Part shown: piece by piece, positions 33,701-46,100 of the stretch
Numbering within the stretch: the first letter of the stretch is position 1
Layout: every line of letters begins with the position of its first letter
Source of the DNA: Euphorbia lathyris
Taxonomy: Eukaryota; Streptophyta; Magnoliopsida; Malpighiales; Euphorbiaceae
DNA: 64,000 bases
Reading direction: 5' to 3'
Assembly (NCBI RefSeq): GCF_963576675.1
Contig: NC_088917.1
Location: forward strand, 14,350,001-14,414,000
The notes under the pieces: model-generated
Database searches by the model: none
The model's input: only the letters and a program-made list of their open reading frames with translations
Told to the model about the DNA's origin: nothing
Program-made: the position numbers and the translations under genes

Positions 33701-34962
33701 CCTAGGCCATTCCTTTTGTATATTATACCTTGTGAATTTTATATCCAAATGGCAGTTAATAAAATATGTATTCTTGTGTAATTATTTGTATTGTTTAATT
33801 ACTTAATGAATATATATTAGTCCAAAGATTATTTACAAAGAGATAATATTATCAAGAGTTAATAATAATGAGATATATTTCTTTGGTAAAATAATAATCT
33901 TAAATGTTCATAGTCGGTGGATAATGAATTGGACATTCATCTATCCTTAGATTATCACCTCTGTTTATTTTCTCGATTAGTATGAGATATTATTCGGAAA
34001 CAGAAAATCTCATTCTATTTGATATGATGATATCAAAATAAATATGTGGACATTCAAAGAGGTGAATGGTCGAACTGTGACGTTAGATAATAATTGCACA
34101 AAGGTTTACTCCTAGTCAACATAATTATTATCTAGGTCATAATAGTGCATATAGTCCTTTGACTTGAGGAAACTTAGTTGTTCTTGCGCAGGTAATTATA
34201 GTTTGTTCATGCTTTGTACTGGGATCTTAATTTTGGTAATCCGGCAGTGAATCGCTACAGTTGGTTGTGTAGTGTAACAAGAGTTTGCTAATAGAAGATT
34301 CATTACTCTAAGTAAATAGAGATAAATCCTAAGATAGTTATTGATTGGTTTTTTGATGGAATGAGTTCCTGGCCAGGACAATAAAACTCATCTGATGAGA
34401 TAAGTATCAAGGAATGGTTCCTTGATGAGAGTCTTATTTTATCAAAGACTTGATCAATATTTCTTAGTATCTTGACGATTAGAGCTTGACACTTTGTGGC
34501 TCTAGTCAAGATCGGGATTTTAAATAAAAGGACTTTAGTGCATGGAAATTATGATCGATGGTTCATAATTAGTTTAATTATAAGTTTACTTCAAGTAACT
34601 TTATTCTTTAATTGGGACATCATGACGCAGTGTGTTAGCTGGAGATCATGACCTTTAGAGGACTATAAGTAAATATAAGTTAAGCTTATATAGGATACAC
34701 TTATAGTACAAGGAATTGGATTCCTGACATATTTACTAAGAGTTAGTATTATGCCTCTAATGCCAGTTAAAGATGAACCTAGAAAGTCACACACTTATAA
34801 GTTGTCTGTATCAAGCTTTAGTTAAATTGATTAATTAAAAGTGTTTTAATTAATTAATTGACACAATTGAATGCGTCAATAAGATTGACAAAACATCCTA
34901 ACACTGTTTGATATTCAATTGAAATGAGGAAATTATAATAATTATTTTTGCTCAATCTAAAT
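33701..34962. other. Stretch without recognised genes
   Basis: 1.26 kb of AT-rich, stop-rich sequence that could be LTR or untranslated retroelement DNA by its texture; no terminal repeats or coding motifs could be fixed. Confidence 0.45.
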
Positions 34963-35668
34963 GGGTAAATTACATACGTGGTGTACAACATTTGCCCCAT
35001 TTCACACTTTGGTGTACAACCTTCAATTTTGCACATAAAAGTGTATAACCTTTTGATGACCTCCCACTAAAGTGTACAGCCGGTAATAATAACCGGTCAA
35101 CCCAAAGTCAACACGCCACATCACCATTCTGACTTCTCTAAAAGTCAAAAACTGACCCACCTAATATGAAATTATTTTCGTACCCTTTATCCTTTATATA
35201 ATTACTAAAAAAACCTATCTTCTTCCTCAATTTTTTTGCCATTTCTCTCTCTAAAACTTCCACTCTCTTTACCTTTTTCTCTCTAAAGCTTTCCCTCTCT
35301 TCCCTTTCTCTCTCTAAATCTGTAAAATGTATTATGGTTCATATTTAATTCTTTCCCTCTCTAACTCTCTCTCTCTAATTCAAATTTTGATGGGTTTCTC
35401 TTTCTATATTCGAGTAACTTTCTTCTTGCCATTAAAAAGCTTTTTCAGTTGAAGATTGGTTTTTTTCTTGCAGCAATATAGTTTATTACTAACTTATTTC
35501 CCATACAAATTAACATTAAACATTCCAATAATTAAAATAACAACCTCTCGTTACACAGTCTTACACATTATGAAAATAAATTCCAAAATAAACTACCTAT
35601 CCTCTCCAATTTTTTTTTTTTTAAAAAACCATATCAATAACAATAATTAAGATGATAATTATTATTAA

Positions 35669-35857
35669 TTAACAAGGGCATTTAGGCTCAAAAGCAAAAG
35701 GACCAACAGTGAACAGAACAAAAGGAAGCTTGTTCGAAACATATTTTTTGGCCAGCCTCAAGATGCCGCCGGTGAGTCCACCGTGGAGATCGGTGATCTT
35801 GCTGCAAGCGGGATTGGGAGCAGAAACAAGTGAAATCTTACATTTGTGGGCCTCGTA
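35669..35857 (-). pseudogene. Captured C-terminal fragment of an Ole e 1-like (pistil-extensin/AGP-type) protein
   Basis: A minus-strand frame closing at TAA (35669-35671) reads YEAHKCKISLVSAPNPACSK, then ITDLHGGLTGG, and ends LPFVLFTVGPFAFEPKCPC. The spaced cysteines and the final VGPFAFEPKC resemble the C-terminal half of plant Pollen_Ole_e_1 domain proteins such as cell-wall arabinogalactan/extensin-like proteins. No start, signal peptide or N-terminal half is visible, and the reading upstream is lost. It lies inside a Mutator-like element, so capture is likely. The family call rests on motif memory. Confidence 0.5.
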
Positions 35858-36030
35858 ATTTCACTGCAATTTCACTGTTGCCCTTGCAATAAAAAAAATT
35901 CAAAATCAATACATGAATTTAGAAGTTTTTGCCCCTGAAGATCGGCTTTTTCAGTTGCGAGTCAAGTCTGGTTTTGTAACTAGAGAGAAGGGTTAGGGAG
36001 AGAGAGAAATTTAAGAGAGAAAGAAATAAA

Positions 36031-39000
36031 CACTAATACAGAAATGGCTTATAGCCACGCCTCATTAGCTACGGTTGTTCCAATAACCGAAGCTAAAGGG
36101 CATTAGAGTCGGTTATTAGAAATAACCGACTCTAAAACCCCTGAATTATGAAGGCACGCGTTATTTTAGTCATTAGGATCGGTTTTGGAAGAACTGACGC
36201 TAATGACCCTAAATATTAGGTTCGGTTACAATGTAACCGACTCCAATTATGGGCATTGGCGTCGATTTTGTTCCCAACCGAAGCCATATATGCTTTAGGT
36301 TATTTACCAGATATTAGAGAGGGCATGTTTTCTTTTCTTCTCCTTCGCGAACCACAGAGCAAAATTGTCCTCCCTCCTTTGCGCGAAAACCACATTCCAT
36401 GCTTTGAGTATGAAGTTTTGTTCGTGTTTCAACATAGAAAAATGGTAAGTTTCATTCGTTTTTCATCCTCTCCTTTCTTCTGTTATATGGGTTCCGTTCG
36501 TGTTACAGAGCAAATTTTTCCTTTCTCATTTGCGTGAAAACCACATTTACATGAGTTGAGTTTGAAGTTTCGTCCCTACTGAGTGGCTGTTTCGCTCGTG
36601 TTTCTACACAGAAAATAGGTAAGCTTCGTTCGTGTTTCATTTTTCATTATTATCTCCTTTCTTCTTTTATATGGGTTTCATTCGTGTTCTGTCTTCAAAT
36701 CATATGGGTTTATGATATGGTTTCAATGGTTTATGTTATATATGGTTTCGTGTATGATATGCGCTTGTTCGATTTTTGTGTAAACTGACTGGATAGTTAT
36801 CGGATCGATTGTGCTGAGATTATTGATATGCTCATGGGGTTTGTAGACCATTAGGGTTCTTGTTAGGGCTTCCATTTGCTTTAGTTGCTATTAGTGTTTC
36901 ATTTTTCATTATTCTCTCCTTTCTTTTGTTATATTTTAAGGTCTGGGCTTCTCACCCTCATTTATCACTTCATGTTCGACCTGCCATTGATCTTACTGTT
37001 CGACCTAGGTATGGGTGTTCCTCATAAGTGATGGCCTTGGCTCCTTCTCTCAGACCATTAAAGTTCAGGAACCAAACTATTTGGCCATCTTCTTCTTGTC
37101 ATCTTTTTTTGCAGTATCTCAACTCTCACTCACAGGCCAACTCATCATCTAGAAGAAGACAGACAACAACCCATCTCTCTATGATCTCACCCTCTCTCTC
37201 TCTCTCTCTCCATTGGAACATGATAGTAGGTGCGCTGACAAATCATAGATCTAATTGAGGTTAGTTAAAAAAAATTGTTGTGTTTTTAATTCTAATTTTA
37301 GGGATTTTGTGTTAAGGATTCTGTTTTCTCTTGGCTGCTCACTCATTTTCTATGCAATTTTGAATGTAATGGTTGACCGGTTGAGATTTGAGAATGGGAA
37401 TAGCTTGTTGAATAGTTTTGATAGCATTTTTGGTTGCGAATAGCTTGTTGAATGAAAGAATCGAGTATAGTCTTGTGTTTTTTATGGTCCTGCCTATTAA
37501 TCTCTATTGTTTTTTATGGTTTGTGTTTTTTTAACTTATTATTTTCATAATGTAAGAGTCTGCTTGATTTTCTAACTGTCCACACGAGGAAATTACCTCA
37601 CGAGTACAATAATCAATATGATAGGATGAATTTTGTTCATTTGTGAAAAGAATCTGTCAATGATAATACTGATATTATGTTAAGGCTAAAGTTGTTAATT
37701 ATTGGAGAAGACATAAATGGAAACTTCTGAACTTTAGAGCATGTATGTATGTATAAAATAGCATACCATGAAGTTGGTATCCACATATCTCCTCTATAAG
37801 TGGTCTTTTGGTGTTGTTTCCCTGATGGAAAAAGGGTAGGTTGCTTGGTTAATTTCTTTCCTGAAAATATAATTGCTCTGTTTAAGTTTTTATGTCCATA
37901 TTTCCAGATTCTACTTAGTTTTCATTTGAATGCTAAAGCTCTAGTAGATAGATTAGACATATTATGCTTCTAAAGTGTATTATGGGATGTTGGTGAATTT
38001 GATTTTGGTAATGGAGATTGGCACAGTGAATACTGTTTTGTTTTAACATAATGGAACAATTTGGTCAATATTTGGTTGTGTTTTATTGATTATTATGCTT
38101 GATTGTGACCAGCTTATTTTGCAATTAAATCTATTTTAATTTTCCTTGTTGTTGTTTAATTACTTTTTTTAGGTTGATATTTCACTAGAATATTTTCTCA
38201 GATTTCAAGGTTCCTGATATTGCTCTATCAATTGAAAGGGGAGGCCACACCCATAATTGATCTCTTGCACTGAGGTAAGCTTATTAGGTGCTTAAGGCTT
38301 TTTGGTCAGTATTGCTCATTGAGGTACTTATTTTCGTGCTTGAGTAGAGCCATGCTATTTGTTGTTGTATTTCGTATTGGCTTGAGCTCTATGTTGAGAA
38401 AGCTACAAATAGTTACCTGTATAAAGTAAATGGGAGGTTAAATAATTATTTCAAAAAACAGGGATTGGATAGTTTAATAAGTTAAAACATAGCTAGTAAT
38501 GAATTATTTCCCCAAAATCTAATAAAATGTAAAATGGAGGTTGTGGGTTCATTACCCTCTAATTAAAGGTTGTTGTCATCTCATTCATATTGCAACTTCC
38601 TTTTGAATGTCCCCATTTTCATTTTCAAATTCAATTGCCCACTTTTGTCTTTTCCTTTACACTTGTTTAAAAAACTCCTAAGATGTAGATTTCTGAAACT
38701 GCCACTTTTAATATTTCCAGTTACCTTTTTTCGAGTCGTTTTTGTCTTCTCTTCTCCTTCCACATTCATGTGACCCCTTGTTTCCATTTCCTCGAGTCCC
38801 CAAATGCCACTCCCTCTTATACAGTTCATGTTTCCTCTTCTTATCTGCTTCCATCAATGGGTTTGGGCAAATGCATATCACCAAGAGTTGCAAGCTACTT
38901 GGCCCACTGCAGAAGTTATCCCTTAGAGTTGTATGCATGCAAATGTAATTTCTTTTCAATATATATCAAATCATTCTCTTGTTTCTCTGTTCAAACTGGT

Positions 39001-41077
39001 TAACTGATTTAGACATTTGCACATCATAATCATGCAATACATCCTTATACTCATTACCTATTTTGATTACACAATCATTAATATATTATACAACTGAATA
39101 TCTTGAGTTAGGTTGTCTTACACTAATCTTTTGGTCTGGTCTCTCTTCTTCATGCTGTTCTGCTTTTGGTTTCTTCATTTTGGTCCGGTTTGCCTTGCAC
39201 TGCTTTTGCCCTTCGTAGTGACAATAACACATTGTATGGATTGTTTAGCAGTAAACAATTGGTAAGGGTTTGATATCGAAATTAGTGTGTTAAAATGAGT
39301 TATCGCATCATGATTATATAATTATATATGATATAAATACAATAAAAATGATAATTATATTCCTTAACAGCAAGCTGTTCACGAGCAGCCATAGCCTCTA
39401 CCCTTGCATTCTGTATCTCTTCATGCTTCTCCCTCGAACATATACTTCGTTCTATTGCTAGCTTAACAATGCTTTCCATATTTTGGTGACTAAAAGAGTT
39501 CTCCATTTCTAAGGTTATAATCTTTTCTTGAAGTTGTTTGATCACATGAATTGCCTCGGAATCCCTCAAACTTACATTTTTGTCCACTTGATCAGAATTT
39601 CTATAGCCATGGTTGGTCGAACAACTGATACATTTAGCAGATTTATAATTATTTGTCAGCAAGCTGTCTCGGTAAGCAATCAATTTGCATCTGACTCGTA
39701 GTCCTCTGCATGGAAATAATAATCATAATTAATAATATGAAGAACCACACTGATGGCAGATCAAAGTATGCAGCTAGTTGAAATCCCAAGAAAAGGCAAT
39801 GTCTAAGATGAGGGAGCTAAGCATCCAGGATCAAAGCTTTAAAGGAGGTATGTAAGATTTTGATTTTTTGTCATTACATTAACATTTTCTTTGTGTAATT
39901 TTATTAATTGAATTATTCTTAAAATCAACATAAATTATTATGTGCATATTTCTCCACTTGCTTTGTTTTTAATTTGATGGTGTAAAGTAAATATGAGGCT
40001 AACCTGTAATGTAATGTTGATATGAAGCTGCTCTTGTTGGTCTCAATTTAATTAATTATGGTCCTTAATAAATTCTCCATTGCAACTGTATAATCTATTG
40101 TGTATCAGTGATTATTCTTAACCAAAGTTGCTACGTTCAAAAAATTCAACTGGCATCAAGTTTATATTTATCATTAAAACAAAATTGGATTTGAATCTTA
40201 GGCATTGTTTAACTCATGTTTTGGTATTTGCTGTAGTGAAACTGCTATTAATTAATGCTAGCATGCTTTTAACTGTAATTAGTCTATTTTCAGGGAAATG
40301 ACAGTAGTGATAATGAATATCATTTCAGAATATGTCGAAGGTCGAGACAGCAGGAGAGGAGAAGATGGTAGGATTTCAACACTGCAGTTATGTAAATCTT
40401 GTTGTAAAGAGTATGATAGAGTAGTAATGAGTATAAGTCAGTTTTTTTTTTTTTTTGTGTTCGCACTTAATTTCAGTAATATACGGATCGTTAAATACTT
40501 GAAAATACTATGAATATTGAATCAAAGCTTGTATTTATATAGCATGTTAATTAATTATCCTATATTTGTATACATTTTTATTGATTTTGCATTTAATTTC
40601 AGTAATACATCATGATCAATTTCGATTACGGTAAATAGCTGAGGATAACAAATATTGTTTTATCGTTAATTACAGTAATACAAAAAATAGAGCAGGTTCA
40701 ATTTGAACCTGCTGATGTAAAATTGTTGAAAATAATAATATTAGGGTCGGTTGTTTGTAACAACCGACTCTAATATTATTGACATTAGCCACAGTTGTAG
40801 AGTAACCGACTCCAATGATCTTATCATTAGCCACAGTTGTTCTACAACCGACTCTAATTATCAGAGCATTAGCCACGGTTGTTTAACAACCGTGGCCAAA
40901 ACATAGGGCATTAGAGTTGGTTATACGTAAATACCCGACTCTAATGCCCTTTTGGCCACGGTCAACCAACCGTGGCTAAAGACGGTAAGCATTTGCCACG
41001 CCTCCTTTGGTCATGGTCGTACAACCGTGGCTAATGACAGTAAATGACCGTGGTCGTAGGTCATTTCTGTACTAGTG
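36031..41077. mobile_element. CACTA (En/Spm-type) element, non-autonomous, about 5.05 kb
   Basis: It starts CACTAATACAGAAATGGC and ends GTCATTTCTGTACTAGTG, whose inverse is CACTAGTACAGAAATGAC. AAA flanks both ends (36028-36030 and 41078-41080), a 3-bp duplication. Both subterminal regions (36050-36290 and 40740-41060) are dense in AACCGACTCTAAT/ATTAGAGTCGGTT and AACCGTGGC words in both orientations, as transposase-binding repeats in CACTA elements. No transposase domain is recognisable. The interior has intron-like sequence, CT-rich stretches, a duplicated GCGAAAACCACATT...GAGTTTGAAGTTT module (about 36385-36420 and 36530-36570) and a coiled-coil fragment. Confidence 0.85.
39360..39705 (-). 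pseudogene. Coiled-coil gene fragment inside the CACTA element, resembling kinesin-12
   Basis: On the minus strand a TGCAG acceptor at 39706-39710 precedes an open frame reading into DSEAIHVIKQLQEKIITLE, then MENSFSHQNMESIVKLAIE and EEIQNARVEAMAAREQLAVKE. The heptad-like Leu/Ile/Ala spacing with charged residues is a coiled coil. It recalls the tail of plant phragmoplast (KIN-12/POK) kinesins, but that match is from memory. No motor domain is present and the downstream splice donor is unclear. It probably represents an exon captured by the transposon. Confidence 0.45.
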
Positions 41078-41305
41078 AAATTTGAAGAGGGAAGAAGATG
41101 AAGAGAGTGAGTGATAGGGGTAAAAGAGAAAATGTATCAAATTAATTTTTTTTAATGATTTATGGGTCCCACTTTTTAAAATGGGTAGGATGAAAATGGT
41201 GATGTGGCGTGTTGACTTTGGGTTGACCGGTCATAATTACCGGTTGTACACTTTCGTGGGAGGTCATCAAAAAGTTATACACTTTTATGTGCAAAATTAA
41301 AGGTT

Positions 41306-42470
41306 TCGGTCATATAACTTGATAATTTGTGTAAGAAATAGACATACGGTTTCGGTTCAGAAATCATATCCAGAATCAGTTTTCGATTTTGAGCAAGATT
41401 AATCAATTTCTTCAACAATCGACTTAGTGGACTGACTAGAGGCTTCACCACTAGAGAAGCTTTAATACCCGATTGGAATCTACAAGAGGTATTTTTCCAA
41501 TCTCGTAGTATAAATATCAATTTGATTATTAAAGTATTTAATGATCTTGGTTAAGGATTTGATGTCAAACATCAGATGTTTGACTGTTTATCAGAGTGAT
41601 TGGATCACACTGATTGTTTGTTTAGGAAATTTTTTTGAAATTCGTTTCCTAAATACCAACATGCTTCCGTTTCAAATCCTTCAGAAATAACCATATTCAC
41701 CAAAATCCCCATAATAATTTATAATAATATCGAAATATCCGTCCTCTGGATCTATACACACATCTATCGACACATATATCAACAATGGAAGCACTAATAA
41801 AAACAGAGTGCCATAGACAATACAAAGTCCATACTTTTATAAAAACAGAGTGTCAATAATATCTTAAAAACAAGGACCCCATAATAGAGAGTTGTATTCA
41901 ATATTGTGCTCCATACTTTCCCAAAACACCAAACTAGACCAATATAAAAACACTTATAAATAATTGGTCCATATAACGACACTTTTACCATTTTAAAACT
42001 AAACACTAAACAACAAACTTTAACTTTACAACCAACATTTTTATAAAGGGGAAAGAGCATGACTCACATTTCATCGTTTGCGAAAAATGGTCTAGAGTCC
42101 AATTGCACGAGAAAAAAATTATTGTTAAATCTTTCTCTAGTTAAATATGCAATTGCAAAATGAAACACAAAAATAATCAATAAAAATGCTCCAACAAAGC
42201 GTGAATACAAAAACTAAGACGACGATCTATGAACAGAGAGTTTATCTTTCGTTTTGTTGAAGCCAGCAGAAGTAGAGACAACATCACTTTTATCTTTCCT
42301 TGGGTTCTCTTTCTTTGGTTTCGTTCTTCACTAATCGCCGCACTAATATCTTCAGTTAGTTTTGCTTAGGGCTTTTAGAAGGTTGACAAGAAGGAGAAAA
42401 TGCAAACTTAGTTTTTATGAAAGTCTTGTGGTAGATGAAGCGTTAAGAGGAAGGGGATGAAACGTGACGT
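41306..42470. other. Stretch without recognised genes
   Basis: AT-rich sequence with a local direct repeat (about 41789-41865, AAAAACAGAGTG...CAATA seen twice). No coding motif. Confidence 0.5.
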
Positions 42471-42474
42471 GAAA

Positions 42475-43134
42475 GGGAGAGAGAAACTTTTTGATTGCTA
42501 TGAGAGGTGGTGAACAGATTCCAACGCTTGGACAGGGTAAAATGAGTATTCGATAATTTAGATGGAAGGAAAAGAGAGAGGTAACTGATGTAAAAAAGAG
42601 TCAACAGAAGAAAAAGTAGGTCAACAGTCATTGTGGCTACGAGTGTAACAAAGTGTAAAGTTGTATGACTTTTATGTGATATTTTGAAGTTGAGTGGCCA
42701 TATCATAAAAATAGTTAAAGTTCTATGGCCATAGGTGTAATTTACCCTTACTTTATATACACCTAAATTCCTATAATTTATTCAATTAGAGATCAGAATG
42801 ACCGAGGAAGAAAAAGTGAAGGACTCATCATCTCTATCAGGTAGCTGCTTCTTCCTTCCTGAATCTAATCTATTTTATAATACGATTGCAAAACTATCTG
42901 TAAGGTTCGTTTACTCTTTTGGCAGGTCGATGTAAGCGAATCAATGTCAGCGGTTTGACAGACGAAGAACTAGAGAATTGTGTAAATGGATTCAGTGAAG
43001 AAAATTTTATGGGAAAATTCCAATTTGGAGAAGTTTATCGCGGAACTTATAATGGAACAGAGGTGGTTGTGAAGATTTGGAAAAAACAGGGTAGATATAG
43101 AGTGCTTCCCGGGGAAAACGAAGGCAGATTGGAA
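42475..43134 (+). repeat. Duplicated 5' region of the pseudokinase gene, left copy
   Basis: The upstream segment and exons 1-2 here match 62943-63596 in direct orientation, including the CAACGCTTGGAC word, the TATA region and identical exon lengths (43 and 209 nt). Exon 2 differs at 7 of 209 positions by my count. The homology continues through intron 2 and exon 3 to the right edge at 64000, broken only by insertions in the left copy. Confidence 0.9.
42753..42759 (+). promoter_or_regulatory. TATA-like box of the pseudokinase gene
   Basis: TTATATA lies about 40 nt before the ATG at 42798. The paralogue has TATATAAA at 63213-63220 in the corresponding place, about 40 nt before its ATG. Confidence 0.45.
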
Positions 43135-46100
43135 GTGAGTTTCTTCGACTAGTTTTCTGAAATTTTTGCATTTTATTTATTTATTTTGTGGTAAGTAAAA
43201 TTGTGCTTCAATTTATTTTAGGCCTAATATACAAATAACCCCCTGAACTTGTCTAAATGTTGCAACTGCCCCCCTCAACTTTCAATTGTAACAACTTACC
43301 CCTTAAACTTATCCAATTGTAAAACATAACCCCAAATTGAGAATTTTTTTATCCCGTATTTGAAGCAACCGTAAAAAAGTTTTCCCGGATTCATATCACG
43401 CCAAAGATCTGATTATCATACTCCACGAGCATTGCATATTTTGTATTTCACGTGTTTCTTCAATTGCAGTCCATGTCAGCAATTTTGGGGTTGTGTTTAT
43501 ACAATTGGACAAGTTTGAGGGGGAAGTTGTTACAATTGAAAGTTGGAGGGGGCAGTTGCAACATTTGAACAAATTCAGGGGGTTATTTGTGTATTAGGCC
43601 TTTATTTTATAGGATGAAAGACGTTTACATAGATATTCCCAAATTTACGAGTTCCATCCAAATGTGGCGAAGCCGTGGGCAATCTGTCATGGCAGAAAAC
43701 ATCTTGCTATTGTTTATCATAGGAATCCAAAGGCAATCGACACACTACATAATCTCATTGAAAAAGGTATAGGTTAATTTCACTGTTGCCGAATCTTACT
43801 TTTGCTATTTCTTTTGGATATGGTGTGCATTGTTATATGGTACGGAGGGTTGGACATTGTTTCACTGTCACATTCATAAGATGTCGGTAGCGGACGAAAA
43901 TCCATTGATGCGCCGCTTAGGAGGACTTAAGAGCAGTAAAGAGATATAATGGCGAAGGGTAGGGGAAGACCTAAGCAAATTTGGAAGAGGGTGAGGAAGA
44001 CCTAAGCAAATTCGGAAGAGGGTGATCGAGAGTGATATGAGTTTATTGGGGATTGAGGAAAATATGGTAGTGCATAGGACGGAATGGAGAGAGAGAACGG
44101 TTTTGTAAGATGGTTCATGTTAGCCGATCCCGAATCATTTCAGGATTAAGGCTTTGTTGTTGTTGTTGCTGCTGCGGATGTTATTCATTTTGATAATCAG
44201 TTTCGTTTTGTTCTTCTAACTGTTAATCTAATTTACTTGTTTTTGCTCAAATCACAAAATCATTATATTTTGATGATATCAAGGTCGTTTTCCTATTTAT
44301 GAGGATTTATCTTAAACCCTTAATTTATTAATGGAACGACTGAACTAGTTGTTTGCATTTTTAGATAGTTTTACATGGGCACAGAGGATCAAGGTTGCTT
44401 TTGGGCTTGCTTCTTTACTGCGGTATATGCATACTCCACATCCTAATTGTCCAAGTAACTTGCCATATCTGATTCGCAACATAGATGCTGCTCATATATT
44501 GGTTGATCAGGTTGGTCTTTTTCTTTTGATTCCACTTTGCTTCTGTTCTTAATGATTGTAATAGGTTGATTCATTCATATTTAATGATGTTAGTATCATT
44601 TTTGCTAGTGGTTCTGCGAATAGTGTTGACCATGCACTTGTAAGGGCATCCTATTCTACGCCAGGACTGATGGAGTCGCATACTAGTCCTCCGGATTTCA
44701 TTGTTCAAGTCTTGTATTCTGATTCTATTTAATGCATGGTCTTTTCTTTTCAAAACAAAAAAGTAAAAAAATTCAGGGTTAAGGTCGTGGTAAGAACCCC
44801 TGACCTGTGCTTGCTGTTATTTGCATACGATCAGACTGCTATTCCTGTGTGTACCAAAATTTATGTATTTTTTCATTTTTATGTATTTCACGTGCTAGGA
44901 TCATGAGCCGCTGTTATTTGATTTTAGTATGATTTCTGGTGGAATTCTTACCGATAAAAGGGACCTTCTCGATCAACATTTACAAGGCTGTTTTGCTCAA
45001 CCAGGTTTTTTTATTCTCTTATCTACCTTTATTATTTGAAGTGTCGTACCTATGTTCTCATTGTGAAAATCCTCGTGTCTAATAGTTTGAATGCACTCAT
45101 CAGCCTGTACTTTTTCCCCTCATCAATAGCTATTGGATGAGGAAAATAGCCTGTCATTTTTCACACAAAAGATACTGATTGGAGTTCATGATATGGGATA
45201 ACCCATCAAAGTTCTTAAAATAACAAATTGGGTACTCACAAATGTGATTGTGGAAATGAACACTCATGGTAAGTGATATCAAAGGCACACCAGGCAACTT
45301 CCTAGTGCAAAGCATTGTTATTAAAAGACTCATATGCGCTCAGGCGAGGCGAGCACTTCAGCGCAGGTGCTGGGCATGAAGAAAGCATGCTTCTACAATT
45401 TTCTGGCTTTTATTTTTTTTGGAAATGTTGGAAGCTATTTTTGAAAGGAAAGTAGAAAACATTAATAATTGGAATGATTTATCAAAGTACATAAGTACTT
45501 TAAGGAAATAGTGTCACATAACTCATAAATATTGATTTGGTTTTAAGACATTAATTCTAGTTTCTGTAACAGATTAAACATACTAAAGGTAAGGAAAGTG
45601 GATGAATAGGAAAATTAAGATTGTTATAATATAGATTTGTTTCTATTGCGTACTTTGGGATTTTTCAGACTTAAAAATGATGACCATGACTTATGTGATT
45701 AATATTTATTTCGTAAAGTTCGATGTTGTTGTTTGTGTTTTTACCCTTTAATATTTCAAGTAGTGTCTCACTTATGTAAGGCGGGCGCCTAACTCCTAGG
45801 GAGGTTCGATCTATTAGATTTAGCCCCTTAAACTTGCTTAAAATGTCTCATTAGTCCACTGAGCCCTCGTGGTAGAACAAGGAAAGATTTGGATAAGTTA
45901 AAATGTGGATCACTTTAAGCAAGTTCAGTGGACTAATAGATCATTGTAACCACTTCAGGGTGTGAATAGGTCATTGTCAGCAAGTTTAGGAGACTAATGA
46001 GACATTTCCAAAGCTCAGGGGGGCAATTAGATAGTCTGAACAAGTACAGGGAGCTCCTATTGTATATTTTGAAGTACAATAAAATTTCTTCATCTCACAA

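Larger units (their letters stand above)
34963..41305. mobile_element. Mutator-like element with captured gene piece, interrupted by a CACTA element
   Basis: 34963-35150 begins GGGTAAATTACATACGTGG and includes CACATAAAAGTGTATAACC and CCGGTCAACCCAAAGTCAAC. The inverse of these words lies at 41180-41305 (GTTGACTTTGGGTTGACCGG through CACTTTTATGTGCAAAATT). The right end is cut short, lacking the outermost roughly 80 bp, so no target duplication can be read. Without the nested CACTA element (36031-41077) it is about 1.3 kb. A relative of its end is at 10383. Confidence 0.65.

Noticed and set aside
36345..36660. Duplicated GCGAAAACCACATT module as a tandem gene
   Set aside because: It is a local repeat inside the CACTA element without a conserved reading frame.
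38581..39003. Overlapping open frames on both strands inside the CACTA element
   Set aside because: Short, mutually overlapping, no domain and no codon pattern; most likely chance.
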